64,000 nt of DNA from Diorhabda sublineata. Taxonomy: Eukaryota; Arthropoda; Insecta; Coleoptera; Chrysomelidae. Below are positions 1 through 10,673 of this stretch, in pieces; the stretch's first letter is position 1; the number at the start of each line of letters is the position of its first letter. Below the pieces are notes generated by a model. It worked only from the letters and a program-made list of their open reading frames with translations. It was not told the DNA's origin and searched no databases. A program made the position numbers and the translations under genes. The stretch lies in the NCBI RefSeq assembly GCF_026230105.1, contig NC_079480.1:24036488-24100487 (forward strand). The letters run 5' to 3'.

Positions 1-13
1 TTGGAAAAGAAAT

Positions 14-38
14 GTACTTCTGGAACGATCCTCGTATA
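14..38. mobile_element. Terminal inverted repeat of a mariner-like element (rest lies left of window)
   Basis: The stretch reads TACTTCTGG..CCTCGTATA. It is the reverse complement, with about two mismatches in 24, of the mariner end at 11416-11439. At 11416 the outer end is the TATACGAGG side, so here the outer end faces right and the body lies outside the window. Confidence 0.6.
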
Positions 39-3000
39 TTTAAATTTGGATAAATTATTTACAAAGTGGCACGAAGTATTCAAATGACGAATTTCCTCGT
101 CTACGTTAGGTTTTGTAAATATTTACGTCTACTGTTTGTTAACTAAACAATTTTCCTACTCATTTCCTTTCTAAGACCGTTTTCCTTTCTTATATCCCCT
201 TCATGTACGTATTCGATGTTGACAGTATTTACCGAGCGGTATTATCTTCGAAGCGTTTCCAGGAGTAAATATTTGTCTTAAGGAAATCGGTCTTTTACAT
301 AATCCCGACACATCTTGTTTCACCAAGGGTACTGGGTCATCACATATTTAGTAACCGGACATAAAATATTATACCTTGTACATAAGACGTCGCGTTGACC
401 TAGATTTCCCATCTTATATATAGAGTTAGAGCTATAAAGCAGCCTTTTACTCGTTTGCGCTTGGGGAAATGAGCGAAAGTGAAATTTCGTTTATTGAAAA
501 TTGTACATTTACTTTGAGCCACTATGTATCGTAAAATATATTAAATAAATACATATTGTTTTACGTGATTGATCATACTGTACAAAACAACCATTCTAAT
601 TTAGTGCTAAATGCTAAATTTTGTATACCCCTCGTATACGAGTAAGATGAGTAAGTGAGTTGTAACGGAAAATTATTATTTTATGAACCAGTGTGTGAAT
701 ATTCTATTATACACTTGGCAACATTGTCAGACAGACAGAGAGAGAAGAGAGAGTGTCGCGGTAATTTAATTGGGGGAGATAGGGACGTTTTTATGTGGTA
801 TATAGTTTTTCTTTGAAATCTGACCCTGTTATAGGAAACATTTTTCTTCTGCAAAACGAGGATAATTTTTATGTTGGTATGGCTTGTGCTGTTGAGTGAT
901 GACGTTTCCAGAAAGGATTGTAATCCCGGTGTAGATATAGTTGAAAATTTCGCGGTTGAAAAATAGATTTACGTGGCTCTGTCATATTTTTTAAGAAAAC
1001 GATTCAATTCATATTCAAATTGATGAACTGCTTCAAAAATCTCATTGTCCGTAAAAACTATATATTCAATCTTCTTTGACATAAATATCTTGAGTAAACT
1101 TTTTCTAAAATATTCGATAACACGGCCAACAATCGTTTTAATTCCGTTTTTAGTTCATATTTATATTCATAAAATGTCTCGATAGCTATCACCTTAAAAA
1201 TAACTTTTATACTGCAAAAAATAACACACACTCTATCATAGTATATTGTTATTCTTTTCTACCTCATTAAATATCAAAATATTATGGAGACATAAAAATA
1301 TTTTGTTGTACTACCAAACATCAGGATGGTTACTTTTTAATAGCCCACCGTATATACCTGTAGAACATAAATCAAGACGGAATCTAACAAGCATAATTTA
1401 CAGAAACATTAATCCACCTTGTATATTAACAAACGGATGAGATTTCTCAATATATAGATATAATTAGTATTAAAATCATTACGATTTCATCTACTTGTTT
1501 TTTATTTTTTCCTTCCCGCTGAAAACAAATTTTTAGTTTATTGCAAATGTTTATATATATAAAAATAATGTTTATATTAAACTTTGCACTGCTTAGTTTC
1601 ATCCTCATCAAGATATTAACAGATTCTAAGAGTAATAAATTCGTCGAATCATTCATTAAAATTTGGAATTTATTTCTAAACTAACTCAAATTTTAAGGCT
1701 GATTATTTCTTAATAAAAACACATCTCAATAAAATGACATACAAATATTTTATCGTTAGTTACGGTTGTTATAATTTTAATAGATTTTATTATCGAATAA
1801 AAACATAACACTTAAAAAAATAAAACGCAAACTTATTTTATCTGTAACCGTTAAAATTTCCTTTACATCACTACAAACAATTTCGAGTTAATGGCGTCTC
1901 TATACGGTTACGACAAATTGAATTTCCTTTTGTGAGTTTGACATGCTATTCTTCAACATGAAAACATCTCGTATGATTAATGACTCAGAAACAACTTTAG
2001 ATAAGACGACACGTAGATAAAATGTCACATAGGGAAATACGTGATAAATTCGGAGTAGTATACCATTTTTTATTTCATCAGATCATATAAATCTTATAAG
2101 TAAAAAGTAGGTTCACTTGAAATTATGCAACACAACAAGCATCTTTTACATTTAATGACAAACCATTCACTAGCGGTGTTGCCATATGGTCATTTTTTTC
2201 AGTAACTAAAATTAACGTATGTAACAGATCCGACGAAAACGTGACTCATGATTCATTTAATAAAATTTAATTACTTCTATAACATAGTTTCCTACAATAT
2301 TAGAAACAAAAATTAAAGCAACAAGTGAGTCAATCTCGTTAGGGCGTGGAATGAAATTTAAAAGAACTTGACAGTTATGTCACGTGTTGTTTTCAACATA
2401 AATAATAGATGCGGTGAATTAAGCTATAAGATTATTTGGTAATAAAAATTATAATCTAAACATAGATGTGCTCGATCGACTTGAAACTCATGAAAAGCAA
2501 GACAATTTCAATAAAAGCTGAAGAAACAACGAATTCACTAGGTTACAAAAAAGCCACTGAAAATTTGCAACATCGCGAACGTCTAGTACTTCGTATACAT
2601 ATTTACTAGTCCTTCAACTGCGCGTGAGTATTCAGCCGATTCACGATAATTAACGAAAAATTCTCATTTTTTTTCCGAAAAACTGAAATATGCATTCATT
2701 GCGAACGATATTAACTTTTTAAATTATTATGAGACTTAAGGTAACGCTGTTGGAAATAATTGCACTGCAAAGACTGACAAAGCTAACCTTTTGTAACATC
2801 CTGTATATAATTGTATGAATCCCTAGTTGTATTGTACGTTAATACGTATTTATGAACTGATTTTTTTTATATCTATCAGTACATATATATTGCATTAGTG
2901 AATCATCTTAATATATTTGGGATTGTGTTTATCAAATTACATTTCAATATAGACGTGATTGCTTTTTATTGATTAGATTTAAATATAACCTGATGGAAGT

Positions 3001-3430
3001 GTTAGTCTTCCGTAGTTTGTTTTGAAATAGCGAGTCGGCAATAATAAATCAATGTCGGCTGAGCCAATTTACCACGAAACTTTGAATACATATTTAAGTA
3101 AAACCTTTCATAACGACATATAATATCAATAGTCTATTTGAGAAAAAAACGCTCAAATTAAAGATGGAATTAACAAAAACAATTATTATAAAATCACACT
3201 GACTTTTCAGACAAAACAGAGACAGATATACGATAAAAGGCGCTGTTGTCTAATCTACAGACTTTCACTGTATTGTGTTAAGGTATACAGTACAAAAAAA
3301 GATTAATTATTTACTGTTTCCTGTTGTAGTAATGAATATAAACGAAAAAAGTAAAGTTGCTATTATTATGAATAACATAATAAAAGACATAACCAGTCAT
3401 CCATAAATTAGAATGCAAACGATCTGCCAA
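39..3430. other. Intergenic, no gene recognised
   Basis: AT-rich DNA with only short chance frames in all six readings and no recognisable domain. It contains a purine-rich GA microsatellite at about 727-754, a TTGGCAACATTG motif at 714-725, and an inverted TATACAGGATGT-like transposon end at 2796-2807. An AATAAA near 543 could belong to a 3' UTR of a gene to the left, but nothing proves it. Confidence 0.6.
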
Positions 3431-4495
3431 TTCTTCCGTACGTTTTTAATTGAATATAAAAGAAGTAAGAACTAATAATAACATTAAACTTTTCATATTC
3501 TTGAGTCGTAATTTAGGTTAGGATAGAGTTATAGTTGGTATTATTATGAATAAAATAAAAAATAAGGACACTAATAAACAAATTAGAATAAAACCAATGT
3601 GTCAATTCTTCTTGTATCCGTTCTTAATAGAAGATCAAAGAAGTAAGAACTAAAAAGTTGAGAATATGTGTCAATTCGTCTTCTATATGTTCTCAATAGA
3701 ATATTAAAGAAGTAAAAACTAAAAAGTGGGGCAATTCTTCTTCCATATGTTTTTATTAGAATATCAAAGAAGTAAGAACTAAAAATAACATTAAATATTC
3801 CGATTCATAATTTAGGTTCTGGTTTGTATTATTATAAATAAAATAAAAAATAAGGACACTACTAAACAAATTAGAATAAAACCAATGTGTCAATTCTTCT
3901 TCTATCCGTTCTTAATAGAAGATCAAAGAAGTAAGAACTAAAAAGTTGAGAATATGTGTCAATTCGGCTTCTATCTGTTCTCAATAGAATATTAAAGAAG
4001 TAAAAACTAAAAAGTGGGGCAATTCTTCTTCCATATGTTTTTATTAGAATATCAAAGAAGTAAGAACTAAAAATAACATTAAATATTCCGATTCATAATT
4101 TAGGTTCTGGTTTGTATTATTATAAATAAAATAAAAAATAAGGACACTACTAAACAAATTAGAATAAAACCAATGTGTCAATTCTTCTTCTATCCGTTCT
4201 TAATAGAAGATCAAAGAAGTAAGAACTAAAAAGTTGAGAATATGTGTCAATTCGGCTTCTATCTGTTCTCAATAGAATATTAAAGAAGTAAAAACTAAAA
4301 AGTGGGGCAATTCTTCTTCCATATGTTTTTATTAGAATATCAAAGAAGTAAGAACTAAAAATAACATTAAATATTCCGATTCATAATTTAGGTTCTGGTT
4401 TGTATTATTATAAATAAAATAAAAAATAAGGACACTACTAAACAAATTAGAATAAAACCAATGTGTCAATTCTTCTTCTATCCATTCTTGAGAAA
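3430..4495. repeat. Tandem array, 288-bp unit with about 85-bp sub-units
   Basis: The anchor AAATATTCCGATTCATAA recurs at 3793, 4081 and 4369, exactly 288 bp apart, and adjacent units are nearly identical. Each unit holds three diverged sub-units ending in AAGAAGTAAGAACTAAAAA. Within a sub-unit, GTTCTTA and TAAGAAC form an inverted pair able to fold as a hairpin. The leftmost copy (from about 3430) is diverged. No coding potential. Confidence 0.9.
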
Positions 4496-4727
4496 ATATC
4501 AAAAAACTAAGAAATATTCTATAATTTCATATCAAGTTTACTGTTATGACGTTTCTATATTAACCAAATCAATGTCGTTTGCACATACGCGTTGTCCTTT
4601 AAAATTAAAATTGTTAGCTGAATAAATACGATCAAAAGGTATGTTAGCGTAGAAACAAAAAAGATAATTAAACATTGTTAGAACGTAGAATGAATGGAGT
4701 GCGGACGTATCTGAAATTTTTTAACGA

Positions 4728-4732
4728 GTCTT
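4728..4732. repeat. Target-site duplication GTCTT (left)
   Basis: GTCTT lies immediately outside the left LTR and is repeated at 10552-10556 immediately outside the right LTR. Five-base duplications are usual for BEL/Pao integration. Confidence 0.9.
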
Positions 4733-4907
4733 TGTATTATAGTTATTATTAACACGTTCACATTAACATTTATTTGTAAGAAAATTTTTACATAGCTTTA
4801 ACAACAGAACTTATTATATTATCTCATTTCTTCCATTCGCTCAGTAGTCGGTTGGTCGGACAGCGTTGCCAGTTTTCATGAGTTTTGAATTAATTCTGGC
4901 GTGAACA
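4733..4907 (-). repeat. 3' LTR of the BEL/Pao element
   Basis: 175 bp, matching 10377-10551 throughout on visual comparison. On the element strand it starts TGTTCACGCC and ends ATAATACA. It is short for this superfamily. Confidence 0.92.
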
Positions 4908-4918
4908 TACTCCCCGCG
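4908..4918 (-). other. Polypurine tract next to the 3' LTR
   Basis: On the element strand ACGCGGGGAGTA directly precedes the 3' LTR. The GGGGAG core is where a plus-strand primer is expected. It is short and interrupted, so the assignment rests on position. Confidence 0.6.
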
Positions 4919-4939
4919 TTGAAAGCATAAGGATGGCTT

Positions 4940-7900
4940 TCAAAGGTCAACTGGAAGGGGGCAGATTTTTTGAAAGCTTCTTTTGATGATTTCTCCAGAG
5001 GGAGTTCTTATAGAAGCGACCCTAGCGATACCGTCAGGGCCTCTATGGAGCTTGCTGATTCTACCTAATAACCACTGAGTGGGCATAGTGTTCTCGCCTT
5101 TCACTAAAACGAGAGAATCTTCTACTAGATGGCCTTGGTTGGACTTCCATTTGGTGCGTCTTTGGAGCTCCGCAATGTACTCAGATTTCCATCTGTTCCA
5201 GAAGTGCTGTGCTAATTGTTGTACGAGCTGAAATCTGGAAAGTCGATTCATTTTTATGTCGGTGACATCTTGATCAGGTGCTGCAATTATTGGTCTTCCA
5301 ATCAAGAAGTGAGCTGGGGTAAGAGGTCCAAAATCGTTGGGATCAGAGCTCAGTGGGCATAAAGGACGCGAATTCAAAATCGCCTCGATTTGTGCGAGAA
5401 CTGTGGCAAATTCTTCAAATGATAAATGAACTTGGGTCAAAACGCGCCTTAAATGATGCTTTACGCTTTTGACAGCTGCTTCCCACAAACCTCCGAAATG
5501 AGGAGAGTAGGGTGGTATAAAACTCCACTCTATATTCTGAGAGCTACATTTCTCGATTATAGTGTTGCTGCCATGTTTTAGAAAATCCTTTAGCTCTCGC
5601 TGTGCCCCGACGAAGCTTGTTCCATTGTCGGACAATATTTTTGATGGTTTGCCTCGTCTAGAGACAAAACGATATAGCGCCTGAATAAATGATTCTGAAG
5701 AAAGGCTAGAAATCAATTCCAAATGGACTGCTTTAGTTGATAAACAAATAAATACGCCAATATAACATTTACTTAAACGACAACCTCTACCTTTCTTATC
5801 GTTAATCATAAATGGCCCCGCGTAATCAACTCCCACTATTGAAAATGCACTAGAAGGATTAGTTCTATCGCGCGGTAAGTTGGCCATAATTGGCTGTATG
5901 GTTTTAGCATTGAATTTGAAGCATTTCACACAATTCTTAACAGTCTTTCGTGCAAGATTTCTACCGGATATAACCCAGTAATTTTCTCTTATAGTGCTTA
6001 AGAGCAGCTGAGGGCCGCCATGCAATAGGCGTTCATGTTCTTGTAAAAATAGTAGCTTTGAAAAATGATGCTTTGAATTGATCAAAATTGGATGCCTTTT
6101 GCCAAAGGAGTAATTTGAATGTTTTAGTCGCCCTCCTACGCGTAGCAAACCATCGGGTTCTAGAAAGGGACTAAGACTTAATAGATTACTATGGGAGCTC
6201 AAAGGCTTGTTATTTTTCAATGTTTCAATTTCGGTAGAATACGATTGAGATTGACAAATTCGAATGAGACATTTTAGAGAATCACTTAACTCCTGTACTG
6301 TAAGAGAACCGCCTCTTCTGCGATTTCTCTGAAGACAATTATCCTTAAATCGTAAAATGTATGCCATTGTTCGTTGCATTCTTGAGAAATTTGAAAAACG
6401 TTCAAAGGGAAAACTCAGAGTAGGGGGCGCAACATTGGTCAGAAGACTGGATTTAAGTTCAGGTAAATCATGAAGCACCTCCAGCTTGTCATTGGGCCAA
6501 AAACTTGGGTCCTTAGCTAGCCAAGTAGGGCCGCGCCACCACAAATCAGAGTTTAAAATTTGACTAGGATATATTCCCCTTGAAGCAATATCTGCTGGAT
6601 TATCGTGGGTGGGGATGTGCCTCCAATCGGCGTGTTTAGTGAGAGACTGAATTTCTGCCACTCTATGGGCCGTGAATGTTTTTAGCAGATTCGGGCTTGT
6701 GCGTACCCAAGCTAGAGTTATAGTTGAGTCCGACCAAAGTGTGAAAGATTTGAATTGAATTTTCAAAGCAGTTTTAGCTTTATCTGTTAGGCGGGCTAGA
6801 AGCAATGCTGCGCATAATTCCAACCGCGGGATTGGTATTGTTTTTATAGGTGCCACCTTTGCTTTGGCGCATAACAGGGATACATGAACCTTTTGATCGG
6901 AATCAATACTTCTCAAATAAACACAGGCTCCGTAAGCCTTTTCCGAAGCGTCAGCGAAACCATGCAGTTGTAATTCAACAGCATTCTTGCAAATAGCTTG
7001 TCTGTTTAACTCAAGATCGTTCAAAATAAGAAGCTCCTTCTCCAACCTTACCCAATTTTCAGATATAGCTTTTGGAATAGCGTCATCCCAAGCTAATTTA
7101 TTTTCCCATAATTTTTGCATTATCATTTTTGCGATAATAGTACATGGGCTTAGTAAACCAAGGATGTCGAATATTTTTGATATAGTAGATAAAATTGTGC
7201 GTTTTGTGACCTTTGTACCTATAGGATTGGTATGAATTTTATATTGAAGCTTGTCGTTATTGCAAACCCATATCAAGCCTAATGTTTTTGTTTTGCCATC
7301 ATGCGCAAATTCTAGTATATCGGATTTTAAATCATTTGAACTTATATTTTTGAGCGCGTTGGTGTCGTTAGAGCACCATTTTCGGAGTGCGAAACATCCC
7401 GATTTAAGAGTGTCACTTATCGCTTTACATATGTATTGCGCATGCTCAAGTGTAGGTGCACCTGTTAACAGGTCATCTACATAAAAGTCGTGCTTAATGA
7501 TTTCGGCTATTTCCGGGTTCATTTCTTGAATATCCTCAGCGAGTTTAGCTAAACAGCGTATTGCAAGATAACTGGCAGAGGCTTGCCCGTATGTAACGGT
7601 ATTTAGCTGGTAGACTTCCAGGTTATCACTCGGATTTTCGCGCCATACAATTTTTTGCAAATGCCTTTGCTCGGGCGTTATTGAAATTTGCCGGTACATT
7701 TTAACTATGTCTGCCGAAACTACATAGTTATATTTCCTAAACCTTAAGACTATTGATAGTAAATCGTCTTGTAAAACGGGTCCAATGACTTGAATATTGT
7801 TGAAGGATAGACCGTTGCTAGAGGGCGCTGATGCATCGAAAACTACCCGTAGTTTTGTGGTCAAACTCTCTTCTCTCAAAACTCCGTGATGCGGCATGAA

Positions 7901-10048
7901 ATATTCGAAGCTTGAATCATTGCCGTTACAAATTGTCATATGGCCTAGCTCTTTATACTCGTTCATAAATTGTATATATCTGCTGTGCAGCATTGGATCT
8001 CTCCTGAATTTTCGTTCTAATGCATAGAAACGTTTTTCGGCTTGAGCTTTCGACTCACCTAAACTAGAAGGTTGTTGCTTCAAAGGTATAGTGACTGTAA
8101 AACGTCCGTTCGCGTCTCTGGTAGTAGTTTTGATGAAATTGTCCTCGCAAAATTGTTCATCTGGAGAAAGTTGTCGCGTGCTAGATATTTCCTCGATTTC
8201 CCAAAATTTGGCTATTGAATTTAATAATTCCTGGTTTATACTTAAATTACAAGAAGCCTTTTCAACGTTGTTAGTACTTATTTGCCCAGATACAACCCAA
8301 CCTAGCACTGTATCAATTAATAGCGGCATATTTTTTCCTAACGAAATTTTGTTATTGCTTAAAATTGTCCAAAATAGGTCCGCGCCAATGAGCATGTCTA
8401 CTGGTCCGGGAATATTGAATTGTGGATCAGCTAGCTTTAGATCACCTGGAATCGCCCAAGATTGCGTGTTGATTCGACAACACGGCATCACACTTGTAAT
8501 CTCTTTTAGAATATAACAATTGCCATGCGCTTTAAAATTGGTATGTATAGATTTAAATGAAACCTTACACCTTTTACTGACCTTTGAAATATTGTTTGAA
8601 ATTCCGAAAATTGAAAGATCTGTTTTATGTGTCGCAATATTCAAACGCTTTTGCAAATCCTCCGTTATAAAGGAAGTTTGAGAACCACAATCTAATAACG
8701 CTCTTGCTTTGTGAAAATTATTGAAATTGTCTGAAATGAGTAAACAGGCGGTAGATAATAGCACCTGCCCCGCCGCTGGTACCACTACGCCACTGCTTAG
8801 TGCTGCGGAACTTGAGCTCGCGTTGTCCGCTATCTCGAGTTTTTCATGCAAAATTGTATTGTGCCAAGCTTTACACACTTTGCAAGGCCCTAATTTACAC
8901 TGTTTGACAGAGTGACCCGAACGCAAACAGTTATGGCAAAGATTTGATTTTTTGACAAAATCTTTTTTTTGTGTTATTGTTAATCCGAGAAACTCTGCAC
9001 AACGATATATTGAATGCTCTTTCTTGCAATAGGAGCATGTATATGTACTTGAGGTCAATGACCTTACTCTACTTTGTTTATTGAATTTATTTTCCTCATT
9101 ACTAAATTTTGAATCTGATTTATTTAAACTGAGACTGTTCTTTGATTCTAACATATTAAGAAAATTGGAACGTTTTTGTAAAAATTGTAGGAATTTATCT
9201 AACTTTGGCAATTCTTCCTGATCTCTATTTTCCCTTTCCCATTCAAGGTTTGAGCTAGTATCTAATTTATTAGTAATCCAAAAAATTAGTAGAGGATCCC
9301 AATTAGTTATATTTTGCCCCAATTGTTCAATAGATCCCAAATGTTTGTGAATATCGTCAGCTAAATTTTGTAGTTTTTCAGCTGTCGGTTTTTGTATATT
9401 TTCTAATGAAAAAATAGCTCTAATATGTTCATATATTAATTTTTTAGTATTGTCAAATCTTTTTGAAATTGTGGCCCATGCCACTTCATAATTGTCGGCC
9501 GTATATTTGATTTTGGAAATGGACGCCGCTGCTGTTCCTCCTAGTGCACTTCGCAAGTAATAAAATTTTTGAATATTATCTAATTTTTTACTATCATGAA
9601 TAAGGCTTTTATATGTGTCCCTGAATTCTAACCAATCTTCAAAGTTTCCACTGAATTTAGGAAGTGATATATCCGGAAGCTTTATACCCTCGTTTTTACA
9701 ACAAGCTTTGTCTGAAATCACGCTAAGATTTGTATCATTATCGTGATTATTGTAGCTTTGTAAAATGTTTTTAGCAACAGCGATTGCATCATAATATGAA
9801 TTTTCAAATCTCTCTCGTTCGATTAATTGCTCATCTAAATTTATATCATCCTGTAACTCTATTTCTAATTGATATGATTTGAATTCGTCAAGATAATTTT
9901 CGGCATCACGTAACCTATCTTTTAATTTTGTAACTTCTGTTTGGCTTAAATTAGATATAGTTGCAAATTCATTTACCGCTTTTGTGAAAATAGTTAACTG
10001 AGCTTTAATTACACCTCTTTTCTTTATTAGTTTGCCAAGTTCTGCCAT
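4940..10048 (-). CDS. BEL/Pao Gag-Pol polyprotein, 1702 aa, uninterrupted
   Basis: One frame encodes the whole polyprotein, as in other BEL/Pao elements. In order: a Gag region with a DUF1759-like segment (about 130-290), paired zinc-knuckle motifs (CSYC near 338, CHNC near 371), an aspartic protease (LLDCGSQTSF near 453; Cys replaces the usual Ser after Asp), reverse transcriptase with YVDDLLTG near 858, RNase H (ADASEKAYGA near 1033, PRLELCAALL near 1073), an integrase zinc domain (HERLLHGGPQ near 1340, CVKC near 1376), an integrase core with DYAGPF, SDNGTSF and GGLWEAAVKS (about 1408, 1474, 1519), and a C-terminal domain of the DUF5641 type. It makes and integrates element cDNA. No stop or frameshift is seen. 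Plus-strand frames inside it are shadows. Confidence 0.95.
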   Translation of the reverse strand: MAELGKLIKKRGVIKAQLTIFTKAVNEFATISNLSQTEVTKLKDRLRDAENYLDEFKSYQLEIELQDDINLDEQLIERERFENSYYDAIAVAKNILQSYNNHDNDTNLSVISDKACCKNEGIKLPDISLPKFSGNFEDWLEFRDTYKSLIHDSKKLDNIQKFYYLRSALGGTAAASISKIKYTADNYEVAWATISKRFDNTKKLIYEHIRAIFSLENIQKPTAEKLQNLADDIHKHLGSIEQLGQNITNWDPLLIFWITNKLDTSSNLEWERENRDQEELPKLDKFLQFLQKRSNFLNMLESKNSLSLNKSDSKFSNEENKFNKQSRVRSLTSSTYTCSYCKKEHSIYRCAEFLGLTITQKKDFVKKSNLCHNCLRSGHSVKQCKLGPCKVCKAWHNTILHEKLEIADNASSSSAALSSGVVVPAAGQVLLSTACLLISDNFNNFHKARALLDCGSQTSFITEDLQKRLNIATHKTDLSIFGISNNISKVSKRCKVSFKSIHTNFKAHGNCYILKEITSVMPCCRINTQSWAIPGDLKLADPQFNIPGPVDMLIGADLFWTILSNNKISLGKNMPLLIDTVLGWVVSGQISTNNVEKASCNLSINQELLNSIAKFWEIEEISSTRQLSPDEQFCEDNFIKTTTRDANGRFTVTIPLKQQPSSLGESKAQAEKRFYALERKFRRDPMLHSRYIQFMNEYKELGHMTICNGNDSSFEYFMPHHGVLREESLTTKLRVVFDASAPSSNGLSFNNIQVIGPVLQDDLLSIVLRFRKYNYVVSADIVKMYRQISITPEQRHLQKIVWRENPSDNLEVYQLNTVTYGQASASYLAIRCLAKLAEDIQEMNPEIAEIIKHDFYVDDLLTGAPTLEHAQYICKAISDTLKSGCFALRKWCSNDTNALKNISSNDLKSDILEFAHDGKTKTLGLIWVCNNDKLQYKIHTNPIGTKVTKRTILSTISKIFDILGLLSPCTIIAKMIMQKLWENKLAWDDAIPKAISENWVRLEKELLILNDLELNRQAICKNAVELQLHGFADASEKAYGACVYLRSIDSDQKVHVSLLCAKAKVAPIKTIPIPRLELCAALLLARLTDKAKTALKIQFKSFTLWSDSTITLAWVRTSPNLLKTFTAHRVAEIQSLTKHADWRHIPTHDNPADIASRGIYPSQILNSDLWWRGPTWLAKDPSFWPNDKLEVLHDLPELKSSLLTNVAPPTLSFPFERFSNFSRMQRTMAYILRFKDNCLQRNRRRGGSLTVQELSDSLKCLIRICQSQSYSTEIETLKNNKPLSSHSNLLSLSPFLEPDGLLRVGGRLKHSNYSFGKRHPILINSKHHFSKLLFLQEHERLLHGGPQLLLSTIRENYWVISGRNLARKTVKNCVKCFKFNAKTIQPIMANLPRDRTNPSSAFSIVGVDYAGPFMINDKKGRGCRLSKCYIGVFICLSTKAVHLELISSLSSESFIQALYRFVSRRGKPSKILSDNGTSFVGAQRELKDFLKHGSNTIIEKCSSQNIEWSFIPPYSPHFGGLWEAAVKSVKHHLRRVLTQVHLSFEEFATVLAQIEAILNSRPLCPLSSDPNDFGPLTPAHFLIGRPIIAAPDQDVTDIKMNRLSRFQLVQQLAQHFWNRWKSEYIAELQRRTKWKSNQGHLVEDSLVLVKGENTMPTQWLLGRISKLHRGPDGIARVASIRTPSGEIIKRSFQKICPLPVDL

Positions 10049-10376
10049 TTTATATTGTCAAATTGTTCAAGCACAAACAGAGAAGCTTTGAAATCGCAAA
10101 TGGAAAGAAAAATTCGGAAATAAATAATTTGGAACAAACTCACTCTGATTTCGGTCGAACTGCCTGATTCTTGCAATTGAACTAGTCGGCCAGTTGAGTT
10201 GATGTCTGGTCGCCGTGATATTGTATCGACTACTTGTTTGGTCGATCACTTTGCACTCGTTGATAGTTGCTTGCAGCACGTGGTAAATTGTTTTTGGGTT
10301 ATAGTTGTTAATAATATATTGTTTATTGCGAATTTTCACTGGTTTTGTTTATAATCCGCTCGTAAGGACCATTTTT
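10049..10376 (-). other. 5' leader of the BEL/Pao element
   Basis: Untranslated leader between the 5' LTR and the Gag-Pol start. A 90-codon frame (10067-10339) lies inside it but has no recognisable domain and overlaps the primer-site neighbourhood, so I do not call it a gene. Confidence 0.7.
10354..10371 (-). other. Primer-binding site, tRNA-Tyr-like
   Basis: On the element strand, five A residues after the 5' LTR are followed by TGGTCCTTACGAGCGGAT. The plus strand reads as a tRNA 3' end closing in CCA. It resembles the 3' end of insect tRNA-Tyr apart from one extra and one missing base; that comparison is from memory. Confidence 0.6.
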
Positions 10377-10551
10377 TGTATTATAGTTATTATTAACACG
10401 TTCACATTAACATTTATTTGTAAGAAAATTTTTACATAGCTTTAACAACAGAACTTATTATATTATCTCATTTCTTCCATTCGCTCAGTAGTCGGTTGGT
10501 CGGACAGCGTTGCCAGTTTTCATGAGTTTTGAATTAATTCTGGCGTGAACA
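10377..10551 (-). repeat. 5' LTR of the BEL/Pao element
   Basis: 175 bp, identical by eye to 4733-4907. It should contain the element promoter on the minus strand. It ends in TGAACA at 10551, directly before the GTCTT duplication. Confidence 0.92.
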
Positions 10552-10556
10552 GTCTT
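10552..10556. repeat. Target-site duplication GTCTT (right)
   Basis: Matches 4728-4732. Removing the element and one copy restores a short minus-strand frame, rich in Lys and Arg and about 42 codons long, that starts at 10673. I do not recognise it. Confidence 0.9.
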
Positions 10557-10673
10557 TATTCCGTAAAGTTTTCTAATTTTTTGACGAGCAGCGTGGAAAC
10601 TTCGAAATCTCTTTTTAACGGCAGTTCGTCGACATTGTTTTTTCGGTTTTATCAATCTACCTAATAATGTCAT

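Larger units (their letters stand above)
4733..10551 (-). mobile_element. Complete BEL/Pao LTR retrotransposon, 5.8 kb
   Basis: The element runs on the minus strand. It has 175-bp LTRs at 4733-4907 and 10377-10551 that look identical base for base, TG..CA ends (TGTTCACGCC.. on the element strand), and a GTCTT duplication on both sides. A tRNA-like primer site lies inside the 5' LTR and a short purine tract inside the 3' LTR. One long open frame covers nearly all internal sequence. Identical LTRs, an intact frame and a clean duplication indicate recent insertion; whether it is active cannot be told from sequence. Confidence 0.95.

Noticed and set aside
1246..1656. 64- and 69-codon frames near the left end
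   Set aside because: Low-complexity AT-rich codons on both strands with no domain; expected by chance.
6987..8915. Several 64-141-codon plus-strand frames inside the BEL/Pao element
   Set aside because: They are antisense to the well-supported Gag-Pol frame and show no domain of their own.
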